A stretch of 59,224 bases of DNA from Melioribacteraceae bacterium (GTDB taxonomy: Bacteria > Bacteroidota > Ignavibacteria > Ignavibacteriales > Melioribacteraceae), in NCBI GenBank assembly GCA_021647785.1, contig JAKIUC010000027.1, positions 1-59,224 of the forward strand, given 5' to 3'. Each line of letters opens with the position of its first letter. Position 1 is the stretch's first letter. A program made the translations under genes and the position numbers. The notes beneath the pieces were generated by a model that was not told where the DNA came from, searched no databases, and saw nothing but the letters and a program-made list of their open reading frames with translations. This document shows, piece by piece, positions 7,951 to 16,164 of the stretch.

Positions 7951-9993
7951 TCACTTTTGTTTTACAGCTTTTATTAAAAGATGTTTTTTGAAATTGACTT
8001 TTAGTTTGTGATTACTCTTTTCAGTTTTTCCTATTGTTTTGTTATTTACATAATCTATTATTTCATACTTATAGTTTTCATCCAAACCACGAAGTTCAAC
8101 CTCTCCATCAAATTTATCAGCATAAAAAGCATAATACATTGTTCCATCTTTTTCTATTACATGTGTCTCTGGCTTATCAAACCCTATATCATATAATTCA
8201 CCGAGGTAATTACCCTTTGGCAGCATATTAGAATTATAAATATCAACCCATTTTTTCCATTCTTTTTCTTTCTTCGGAGTTAGACTTACATCGCCACTTT
8301 CGGTATTCATATGAATTCCGACAGGCCATGTAAACTTTGTTCCAACAATTCCGCCAACTCCAACAGTAGATGCAAAATCGTTTTTGTTATCGCTAAGCTC
8401 AACGTGATCTCCATAGTATGGTGCTTGTCTTCCCATGAGGGCTTTAAATGTTTTTCCCTTTAGTCTAATTTGCCAAGATGAAGTTGGATCGGAACTAACA
8501 GATTGATTTATATAAGGAAGCATATAATAAGAATAGGCATCTCCACACGGACAAATTTCAACAACGGCATTTGGTTTAAGACTTAATGCTGTTTCATAAA
8601 TAATTTTATAGAAATTAGGCATTGCTTCAACAGACTCTTCCGGATATTTATGATTATGCACAGGGTTGTAGCAGGGTGGGGCAGCGTTTAAGTGCTGTCC
8701 ATCTATTTTCAATCCATCATATCCCCACTTACCAATTATTGTTTCAACAAGTTTTTTTGTGTATTCCAAAGTTGGTTTGTAGGCTGGGCATAAATAATAG
8801 CTATCCCACCAAGTTATATCTTGTGGTTTTCCATCTTTATTTATCAATAATAGTTCTGGATGCTCTTTGTGCAAATCCGTTCCCGGATCAACTGCTAATG
8901 GTGCCCACCACAATTTAGCTTTTAATTCCATTGCATGAATACTATCAACGAATGCAATCATATCTCCATCACCATTGGGAAACTTGTCTAGATTCAGGTA
9001 CCAATCTCCTTCTGCGGTTTGCCAACCATCATCCAACACTGCCCATTTAAATCCAAGTTCTTTTACTTTTGGCAGTGTATTTAAAACTTCTTCCACATTA
9101 AAATTTCTTTCATAACCCCATGCACACCAAATAGGTTCGTAGCTTTCATCTGGAATTTCTCTAAACTTAATTCCTCTTTTTTGCATAAGGAGGTTATAGT
9201 TTGATAAGGTTTGGAAATAATCGCCTATATGTACTGCCACAAAAGTAGTGTAGGTTTCAAAAGAGCTGTTTGGTTTTAGAGTAATTTCCTTTTCTTGAAT
9301 TACACTAATATTCACATTTAATTTTGAATTCATAATAACTGGAAGCGAAACCAATTTGGGAGTTAGCTCAACATGCCCAACAGCTAACCCAATATCATTT
9401 CTCCAAACATCTATTACTGGAGTTCCACCACCATAATCAGTGGCATTCATACCCATATAATTTTTTTGATTAAATCCTTCTTTAAGTGGAAGTACCCAAT
9501 CTGGACGCTCTCCATACGAACCACTTTGATAGGACCAAAATGGGATTTCCGTTTCGCCATTGGATTCAAAAGAATAGCTGTTGTTTACCCATTTGTTAAT
9601 TGTAATTTCTTTTGAGGATTGATTTACATAAATTACTTTAGTTAGAATAAAATATGGGAACTCATTTAATATTTCAGAACTAATTGTTTTTTTAATACTC
9701 AGTTTTTTCGAATTATAAATCCCACTTATTTTGAGAATTTTTGAAGAGTCCGTTCTAATTATTTCAGAACCTTCAAAAATAAAATTCATCAATGTATCAC
9801 CCTCAATAATAACAAACTCAGAGGGTGAAAAATCATTCATCACAATATTGCTATTGCTTAAGTTAACAACTTTGCTCTGTAGCAAACTATCATATTCAAT
9901 TTTAATGTGTTTGCTACTTATTTCTTTTATATCACTTTGCTGGCACGCATTTAACATGAGTATAAAAATAAAAACGAAAATAAATTTTTTCAT
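7951..9993 (-). CDS. GH36-family glycosidase lipoprotein (alpha-galactosidase or alpha-galactosaminidase type)
   Basis: 680 aa. The lipoprotein signal ends at MLNAC (Cys17). An N-terminal beta-sandwich (to about 270) precedes a TIM barrel with the GH27/GH36 clan signature VLDDGW (321-324), the nucleophile region GLKIDG (Asp431) and the acid/base region SSDPTSSWQIR (Asp502). The C-terminal domain is short. Family members hydrolyse terminal alpha-galactosides or alpha-N-acetylgalactosaminides/galactosaminides. The substrate cannot be read from sequence, but the locus also carries amino-galactose catabolism genes and an adjacent NodB-like deacetylase. The enzyme is probably anchored in the outer membrane or periplasm. 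It lies 100 bp after the deacetylase gene, past a hairpin. Confidence 0.75.
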   Translation of the reverse strand: MKKFIFVFIFILMLNACQQSDIKEISSKHIKIEYDSLLQSKVVNLSNSNIVMNDFSPSEFVIIEGDTLMNFIFEGSEIIRTDSSKILKISGIYNSKKLSIKKTISSEILNEFPYFILTKVIYVNQSSKEITINKWVNNSYSFESNGETEIPFWSYQSGSYGERPDWVLPLKEGFNQKNYMGMNATDYGGGTPVIDVWRNDIGLAVGHVELTPKLVSLPVIMNSKLNVNISVIQEKEITLKPNSSFETYTTFVAVHIGDYFQTLSNYNLLMQKRGIKFREIPDESYEPIWCAWGYERNFNVEEVLNTLPKVKELGFKWAVLDDGWQTAEGDWYLNLDKFPNGDGDMIAFVDSIHAMELKAKLWWAPLAVDPGTDLHKEHPELLLINKDGKPQDITWWDSYYLCPAYKPTLEYTKKLVETIIGKWGYDGLKIDGQHLNAAPPCYNPVHNHKYPEESVEAMPNFYKIIYETALSLKPNAVVEICPCGDAYSYYMLPYINQSVSSDPTSSWQIRLKGKTFKALMGRQAPYYGDHVELSDNKNDFASTVGVGGIVGTKFTWPVGIHMNTESGDVSLTPKKEKEWKKWVDIYNSNMLPKGNYLGELYDIGFDKPETHVIEKDGTMYYAFYADKFDGEVELRGLDENYKYEIIDYVNNKTIGKTEKSNHKLKVNFKKHLLIKAVKQK

Positions 9994-10019
9994 AATCTAT
10001 CCATTTAATTATATAAATC

Positions 10020-10042
10020 AGCCAGAGTATAATACTCTGGCT
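10020..10042 (-). terminator. Hairpin between deacetylase and GH36 genes
   Basis: AGCCAGAGTAT (10020-10030) and ATACTCTGGCT (10032-10042) form a nearly perfect palindrome in the 100-bp gap after the deacetylase gene. It may be a partial terminator or an mRNA-stabilising stem inside the operon. Confidence 0.5.
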
Positions 10043-10093
10043 AACAACCAACTAACTCACTTACTACATAATAGGAGGCACTATGTAAAGGAA

Positions 10094-11614
10094 TTAATTA
10101 AAAATTAGTTTTATGTTACCTGTTTCACCCTGCATATCAAGACCGTACAACTCAAGATATAACAAACCTTCAGAATCATTATATTTTTTTGAAAGAATCT
10201 GTAAATTTTTGTTTTCTGAAATTACACTTGTAGGTTTTGATGTTTTTATAAAAACATTTTGTGTTCCGTACATACGTATATTAATATTGAATTCCTCTTC
10301 ATTTTTCTGAACAGAATAGACGTTGTATGTTCCATTATTTTTCACATAAAAAGGAAGTGTCTCAACTCCAATAGTATATTTCAGTTCATATTTTTTTTGT
10401 AAAAGTATTGGCAAATAGATATAACCATATCCAAATTCTTCAAAATAACTTGCAATAGGTTTGCCATTTAGCAACGCAGATGAAAGGTGTTCACCATCTT
10501 TCAATTCAATTTTTAGAACCATATTACCTAATAGACTGTAGTCGTAAACTTCATTTGGCATTTTGGAGTTATCTATTTTAACTACACCAATTTCTGATTC
10601 AACAACTTCTGTAAACCGATTATAGAACCATTGGGAATGGAGTTGCTCTGTGTTTTTAGCGAGATAATGATTTTTACTTTTTTGAATGTTTTGGAAATAT
10701 TCAATCCATTGTTTGTTTAAATCTGGCTGTAGAAAATCATCAGTAGCAAGCCAGTTTGCCCAATGTGCCTCAATAAAATCTGTTTCATATTCTTCCAATG
10801 GTTTTGTAGGAAGAGCTGCTGCTTTATACCAATGATTTCCATAGTTATATCTATTTATTACAATTGTGCCATGGTCAAATCCGCCACCAAACTCGATTGG
10901 CGGATTTAGTTCTGCAACTTCTTCAAGAAGAGTATTAATATATTTAACTCCAAACTCATGCATTATTTTTCCGGTGCTATATTCACCGTCAGGGTTCCAA
11001 TAATATCCATAAGCAGTAGGAACAAAACTCTCTGGGAAAGATTGTCCGTTCTCTTTTGTAAAACCATACTGTGCCATAATTTCTGAAAAGCACTTTAGAT
11101 GATCTCTCGAATTTTGCTCGCTCCAAGGTTTTTCACCATAAATATCGTACCATTCAGCACGGTCTCTTTTTCCGTTAATCCAATGTTCGTGTCCAACTCC
11201 GTGAAGACCAAATTCCATAAATGCTGCATTCTCTTTAACGTACTTCATAATTTCAAGTTGCATATCATTTACATTTGCTGAGTTATCAAAGTTCTTGCCT
11301 TGTTGTGTTGTTGTAGGATAGTTTCTACATACATTTTCTCTATCCATTTCGCTAAGTATAAAAAGGGATTGAAATCTAACTCCAATTGCTTTACCAACTT
11401 CAACAATTGGTTTGTAATCTCGTATATCTAAATTGCGACGAAAACCTATTCTCCACGGTCCACCAGAATCACCAAGTGAACCCCCATTGTTCCAACCTAA
11501 ATCATCTGTAGCTATTGCAAATGCACGAGGAAAAATTATTTGTCCACTTGTATTAATAGTGAACACCAATAAAAGTCCTATCAAGATTAAATATCGTAAA
11601 TATTTATTTTGCAA
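10094..11614 (-). CDS. Secreted NodB/polysaccharide-deacetylase-like protein
   Basis: 506 aa. The signal peptide ends near FTINTSGQ. The N-terminal half resembles the CE4/NodB beta-alpha barrel: a double Asp in AIATDDLGW (37-38), an H-x3-H metal motif in LHGVGHEHW (His138, His142) and an aromatic-rich FVPTAYGYYWNPDG loop. These would supply the Asp-His-His metal triad. The C-terminal 150 residues look like a beta-sandwich. NodB enzymes remove N-acetyl groups from amino-sugar polymers. The start is TTG, chosen because AAGGAG lies seven bases upstream and no ATG fits. It lies 19 bp after the T9SS protein gene and upstream of the GH36 gene. The overall match to NodB is distant, so activity is inference. 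Confidence 0.55.
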   Translation of the reverse strand: MQNKYLRYLILIGLLLVFTINTSGQIIFPRAFAIATDDLGWNNGGSLGDSGGPWRIGFRRNLDIRDYKPIVEVGKAIGVRFQSLFILSEMDRENVCRNYPTTTQQGKNFDNSANVNDMQLEIMKYVKENAAFMEFGLHGVGHEHWINGKRDRAEWYDIYGEKPWSEQNSRDHLKCFSEIMAQYGFTKENGQSFPESFVPTAYGYYWNPDGEYSTGKIMHEFGVKYINTLLEEVAELNPPIEFGGGFDHGTIVINRYNYGNHWYKAAALPTKPLEEYETDFIEAHWANWLATDDFLQPDLNKQWIEYFQNIQKSKNHYLAKNTEQLHSQWFYNRFTEVVESEIGVVKIDNSKMPNEVYDYSLLGNMVLKIELKDGEHLSSALLNGKPIASYFEEFGYGYIYLPILLQKKYELKYTIGVETLPFYVKNNGTYNVYSVQKNEEEFNINIRMYGTQNVFIKTSKPTSVISENKNLQILSKKYNDSEGLLYLELYGLDMQGETGNIKLIFN

Positions 11615-11633
11615 CTATTTTCTCCTTTATAAG

Positions 11634-13721
11634 TTATAGAACTATAACAAACTTGCCCTGTGTGCTACCAATTTTACTTTCAACATAGTAAAAATAAAGT
11701 CCTGGTGCTATTTCTTGATTATCTTCCGAAAGTAAATCCCACGATTCGGTGCTTCCTCCATTATCATGATAAAGAGTTTTTATTTTTTCTCCAGCAACAT
11801 TATATATTTGAATTTTGCAGACTTCTGGCAAATTTGTAAAATCAATTCTACGAATACCTAATTGCGATTCCCATTCAGCAGAAACAATGTAGGGATTAGG
11901 AACAACTTTAATATTATTTAATGTATTTTCAGATACTGCTGCATTAGGAATTACAGCAACAGTATTATCTCCAGGAATGGATGGATCATTAGAGATAGAA
12001 TTTTCTAATGGCGGTTTAATACTACTTCCACGCGTATAAGCAGAAACAGCATAACGATAATTATATCCGTTGTTAACTTGTGTATCAACAAAATGGTTTA
12101 CAGTATCGCCATTAACAACTTTCCAAAGAGCTTCTAATCCAGAATCTTGTCCTAAGCTAAACCCAGGTACAAGAGGGTTAACTCCAGTAATTCCATTTTT
12201 CAAGTCAAATATTTCCATTGGTTTAAATAATATTACATCGCCATAAATATCTGTGATTGGCAATCCCCATGATACACCTCCATCATAAGATTTATAGACT
12301 CTATACCCTTCAAATAAAGAATCTTTTTCAGCTTCTCTATCCCAAGTAAGTTCTACTTTTTTATCTCCAGCTTTTACATAAACTTTTGGCATTGGAGGAG
12401 GTTTAATAACAGCCCAATTCTCTTTATGTAGCTGTATTACTTGATCTACATTCTTGAATAAATCTAATTTGGAAACTCCAAATACTGTAGCAATAATTAA
12501 TGTATCAACTTCACCAGGTTCAAGAGTAAAAGGACCGGATGAAAGGATTTGCACTGGCTCACTATCTGCTTGAAAATAATCTTTCCCATCATCAAATGTT
12601 TCACAAATTCCGTCACCGTCAGTATCTCGTGGGTCATCGGCATTCATCAAATTAAATCTGTAAAACTCTCTTTTTCTTGCACCATTTCCTATGTTGGTTG
12701 TTTGTGCATTATAGTTTGAAACAGGATCATATCCTGTAACACCAAGTTCATTATTGTCATCACCGGTAGGAGTTTTAAGAACAACTGTTCCAGCCCAGGC
12801 AATATCTTGGGCATCCATTACGCCCCCTGTTATAGAGGTTTCATATCCATCAATATCCCAACTATAAGCAAACTGTCGTTCTCTATCATAAAAGCATACA
12901 TCTCCATCATCACCAAATCCGTTTGGCGGATTAAATGATGAGATAAATGAAAAATCACTCCATATAGCAAAGTAAGTATCTGTAATTGGCGTATGTCCAA
13001 TATTTCTTCCAGTAAAAATCCAAACAATAAAATCTTCGTAATACCTTCCACTCCAAGCCATCCCTCTGGTAATTGTTTGCAAGGTTAACCATCTTTCAGG
13101 AGCTACTTCTGCGAGGTGATCTATTGAATAGCTAACGGAGAAACTCTCTTGTTCGCCAATTCTTGTTCCATCTTCTCTTGCTCCGGGCCAACCGGTAGAG
13201 TCTCTTAAAAGAGGAATAGTTTCTAATTGTGGAGATATAGTTTTATTCCTGTTCACATAATCTGCTGTAGTTTTATAGTAATAGTTTGGAAGATTACTTG
13301 GGAATCCACCAACTGGCCAGCTTTCCGGATCATCACTCATACTGGCACGGTCTCCATTTACAAACTCAACGTAAGGATCATAATGGTCTGGGTCCCAAAA
13401 GTCGGCAGGACCTTCAGTCATTGCAGCATCAACATGAGGGTAGTTGTTTGGATTTTCGCCGCCGGCATCTTCCTGATATCCACCAATAATAAAGGCAACA
13501 TCTGTACCGTAGTTAATACCAGAACCAGCTGGATACTCGAAAGCAGGTGGTAAGGCAAAAATTGTATTTTGAAAATTTCCATTGCACAATTGATTTGCAT
13601 TATTAAATTTGGTACGTACTTTGTTAATATCAAAAATATTCCAACGTATATATTCCCTCTGTCCGAAAATGGAGAATGGAAGTAACATTACAATGATAAA
13701 AATATATTTATTAATACTCAT
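11634..13721 (-). CDS. T9SS-sorted surface protein with fibronectin-type domain (paralogue of 16165-18294)
   Basis: About 695 aa from the ATG at 13719-13721, which has AAGGA upstream; a longer frame overlaps the upstream gene and is unlikely. The signal peptide is MSINKYIFIIVMLLPFSIFG. The large N-terminal region (AFEYPAGSGINYG, NDDPESW- and RWLTLQTITRGMAW-like motifs) is shared with the protein at 16165-18294. A calcium-type loop DTDGDGICE follows, then a fibronectin-like region (GDKKVELTWDRE ... GYRVYKSYDGG) and a T9SS sorting domain (VVPNPYIVSAEWES ... PGLYFYYVESK ... GKFVIVL). It is probably exported and displayed on the surface through T9SS with PorV help. Function is unknown; a glycan-binding role is inferred from the locus. 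Confidence 0.75.
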   Translation of the reverse strand: MSINKYIFIIVMLLPFSIFGQREYIRWNIFDINKVRTKFNNANQLCNGNFQNTIFALPPAFEYPAGSGINYGTDVAFIIGGYQEDAGGENPNNYPHVDAAMTEGPADFWDPDHYDPYVEFVNGDRASMSDDPESWPVGGFPSNLPNYYYKTTADYVNRNKTISPQLETIPLLRDSTGWPGAREDGTRIGEQESFSVSYSIDHLAEVAPERWLTLQTITRGMAWSGRYYEDFIVWIFTGRNIGHTPITDTYFAIWSDFSFISSFNPPNGFGDDGDVCFYDRERQFAYSWDIDGYETSITGGVMDAQDIAWAGTVVLKTPTGDDNNELGVTGYDPVSNYNAQTTNIGNGARKREFYRFNLMNADDPRDTDGDGICETFDDGKDYFQADSEPVQILSSGPFTLEPGEVDTLIIATVFGVSKLDLFKNVDQVIQLHKENWAVIKPPPMPKVYVKAGDKKVELTWDREAEKDSLFEGYRVYKSYDGGVSWGLPITDIYGDVILFKPMEIFDLKNGITGVNPLVPGFSLGQDSGLEALWKVVNGDTVNHFVDTQVNNGYNYRYAVSAYTRGSSIKPPLENSISNDPSIPGDNTVAVIPNAAVSENTLNNIKVVPNPYIVSAEWESQLGIRRIDFTNLPEVCKIQIYNVAGEKIKTLYHDNGGSTESWDLLSEDNQEIAPGLYFYYVESKIGSTQGKFVIVL

Positions 13722-13741
13722 AAAAAATCCTTTTATTTCCA

Positions 13742-15121
13742 TTATAAACTTGTTCGTATTGCAACATCCCAAGGTGCCATTTCACCAAGTTCAACAATAC
13801 GTATTATCTTTAAAGTTTCAGGTATTATAAAAGCTAACTTAGCTGATGATTCCCTAATGGTTGCAACTAACAATTCTCCTGATGAGTAAACATCAAGTCC
13901 TTGAAAATTAGTGTGAAGTAATTCGGCAACAATTGATTGCGATGAAATTTCAATTTTAGATAATACTCCACTTTCGCTACTAACAAAAACATAATCTCCT
14001 ATTACAGCTAAGTCATTATTATTTCCACTCTTCGAGTCATAACCAAGTCGGATAACATTAACAAGAGTTTCTGTTTGCGTATCAACAAATAATAATCTAT
14101 TTTTTCTGTTTTCACGAACTATTAGATAATTACCGTCTGTGGAAACCGCGAGGCGTACTACCTGTGTTAAACTATCGAGAGTAATTGTGCTTTCGAGAGA
14201 GCTATTTGCTGTGTTAATTACCCATATTCTATTATCGAGTGCACTACCAATGTAAATTTTTGAATAATCCGGAGAAATTGCTAATCCTTTTGGTGTACCA
14301 GGAATTGCAATATCTTCAATAATAGTTTCACTACTTAAATCAACAACTGATAGTACTTTTGAACTTTGATTAACAACGTAGGCATTTTTATTGCTCACTA
14401 CTATTTCAGCAGATTTTTTTACAGGAGTATTACTTGTTGGATTTTGAGTTAGTTTTTTCTCAATTTCATTTGTTTCAGGATTTATAATATATATTCCGCT
14501 ATTGGATGTATTATAATCTGACATAATTAATTTTGACCCATCAAGTGTTGATGCTATTTCCAATTGTCTTCCAAAACCATCAATTGAAAGAACTGTATCT
14601 GCTACTAATAAACTTGAATCTATAAATGATTTTATAAGAATATCTTCTGAACCACTACAGATAAAGTATTCTGGGCTTCGGTTATCAGAGTATTTGCCCG
14701 AAGTAAAAAACTCAGAACCATAAACAAAGAGTGTATCTTTATCAATTCCATTACCATTAATATCCCGTACCCTTGCTCGTAATTCTGTATAGTATTGATG
14801 TGCATCATCTAACTCACTATCAGGAATAAATGTTACACTATTGCCATCACTGGTAAAGCTGCCACTTACCTTACTGCTTTTATACTCATCTTCCCACAAA
14901 TAGAAATTATCCGGGAATGTTGTAACATCCATTTGCTCATCAAAGACCATTGTAATAGGTGAGTATTTATTGTATGCAAAAGCACTATCAACCGGATTAA
15001 CCATTTGTTGAAAAGATGGGCGAGTTTGTTCTACCGGTATTTCTACAACTCTACTATCATTACAACCTAACGCATAGAGTGTAATTACACCTAAGGTTAT
15101 TAACTTCAAAATTATTTTCAT
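13742..15121 (-). CDS. Lipoprotein with Big_5/SbsA-like Ig domain and YVTN beta-propeller
   Basis: About 459 aa, starting at the ATG 15119-15121 seven bases after GGAG. The lipobox is LYALGC (Cys about residue 20 of the ATG form). Residues 30-140 look like a bacterial Ig-like (Big_5) domain (SPITMVFDEQMDVTTFP ... VTFIPDSELDD). The rest is a YVTN/NHL-like propeller (GTPKGLAISPDYSKIYIGS, RLAVSTDGNYLIV). Such propellers usually mediate binding. It sits between the PorV-like gene (14 bp gap) and a T9SS surface protein gene (20 bp gap), which suggests an outer-membrane accessory subunit of the same apparatus. Confidence 0.7.
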   Translation of the reverse strand: MKIILKLITLGVITLYALGCNDSRVVEIPVEQTRPSFQQMVNPVDSAFAYNKYSPITMVFDEQMDVTTFPDNFYLWEDEYKSSKVSGSFTSDGNSVTFIPDSELDDAHQYYTELRARVRDINGNGIDKDTLFVYGSEFFTSGKYSDNRSPEYFICSGSEDILIKSFIDSSLLVADTVLSIDGFGRQLEIASTLDGSKLIMSDYNTSNSGIYIINPETNEIEKKLTQNPTSNTPVKKSAEIVVSNKNAYVVNQSSKVLSVVDLSSETIIEDIAIPGTPKGLAISPDYSKIYIGSALDNRIWVINTANSSLESTITLDSLTQVVRLAVSTDGNYLIVRENRKNRLLFVDTQTETLVNVIRLGYDSKSGNNNDLAVIGDYVFVSSESGVLSKIEISSQSIVAELLHTNFQGLDVYSSGELLVATIRESSAKLAFIIPETLKIIRIVELGEMAPWDVAIRTSL

Positions 15122-15135
15122 TTTTAACTCCAATA

Positions 15136-16134
15136 TTAAAATAATAATCCAACAGAGAAACGATTAATATTACCAAGATTGTTCATATTTACAAAAGCAT
15201 AATCCACAATTATTCCACCAATACCCTCTATAAAATAATTGAATCCAACTCCAGCAGAAAAGCTTTCTTCGTCATAATTAAATTTGTATCCACCACGCAA
15301 AAAGAGCATTGAATTAAATCCATATTCAAATCCTACACTTTCTCTTGGTTGGAAATCTCTAGCATCGTTAAGTTCTGCTGCTAAAGTAACTCTATGATTA
15401 GGTGTGCTGATTATATCTGAAGCCAAACTAATTCTAAATGTTAAAGGTAGTGGCCAAGAATATGTTCTTAATTCAGCTTCAACTAGTTTATTTTTATCTG
15501 TGGTTACATTAGTAGTTAAATCCAAACCCTCTAGTTTCATATCTGTTCCTAAGTTTGAAACAACAACTCCCATTCTTAGATTATAATCGTTACTTATAAT
15601 AAAGATAGAACCAATATCAACAGCAAGTGCTGTGGATGATTCAAGTGCTAAACTTTCATGAATATACTTCATTGTAATTCCTGCAGAGAATCTGTCGGTA
15701 AGTTGTTTGGCATAACTTAAACCAATTGAAATATTAGAAACATCAAAAACACGACCCGTACCGTGGGGTTTAGCAATAGTAGTTTCTTCAATATCACCCG
15801 AAGAAAACATATTTACACTAATTCCGAATGTACCAAGATCTTGGAATGGCAAAACAACACCAAGAAAATTTAACCCAGTGTCAAAAATCCATTGGGTATT
15901 TGAAAAATTTACTGATGTCTCTTTTTGAAATCCTATTCCACCAGGGTTCCAATATAATGCAGTAGGATCATCAGAAATTGCACTAAATGCATCACCCATA
16001 GCAACAGCTTTACCGCCAACACCAATTTTCATAAAGTTTGCTGCCGAGGTTCCCACATGATCTTTTTGTGCAAAACTTACCCCAGATATAATAAGAACAA
16101 AAAGAATAACTATTTTATTTAAGCGAGTCATCAC
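15136..16134 (-). CDS. PorV/PorQ-family outer-membrane beta-barrel
   Basis: 332 aa. The signal peptide ends at GVSFAQ. The hallmark N-terminus of the PorV/UPF0164 family is present (FMKIGVGGKAVAMGDAFSAI, SDDPTALYWNPGG), followed by an amphipathic strand pattern and a terminal aromatic, NRFSVGLLF. PorV acts as a shuttle that takes T9SS cargo from the translocon to the attachment complex; this copy lies between two T9SS cargo genes and may serve them specifically. A GGAGG box precedes a GTG at 16134 and an ATG at 16131; either may be the start. Housekeeping PorV genes are usually found elsewhere, so this looks like a dedicated paralogue. Confidence 0.8.
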   Translation of the reverse strand: MMTRLNKIVILFVLIISGVSFAQKDHVGTSAANFMKIGVGGKAVAMGDAFSAISDDPTALYWNPGGIGFQKETSVNFSNTQWIFDTGLNFLGVVLPFQDLGTFGISVNMFSSGDIEETTIAKPHGTGRVFDVSNISIGLSYAKQLTDRFSAGITMKYIHESLALESSTALAVDIGSIFIISNDYNLRMGVVVSNLGTDMKLEGLDLTTNVTTDKNKLVEAELRTYSWPLPLTFRISLASDIISTPNHRVTLAAELNDARDFQPRESVGFEYGFNSMLFLRGGYKFNYDEESFSAGVGFNYFIEGIGGIIVDYAFVNMNNLGNINRFSVGLLF

Positions 16135-16164
16135 TTAACACCTCCATTAGCCATTTGGCAAATT

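Noticed and set aside
13722..13772. Extended N-terminus of the T9SS protein (MGCCNTNKF...)
   Set aside because: It overlaps the upstream gene, lacks a ribosome-binding site and precedes a proper signal peptide that starts at 13721.
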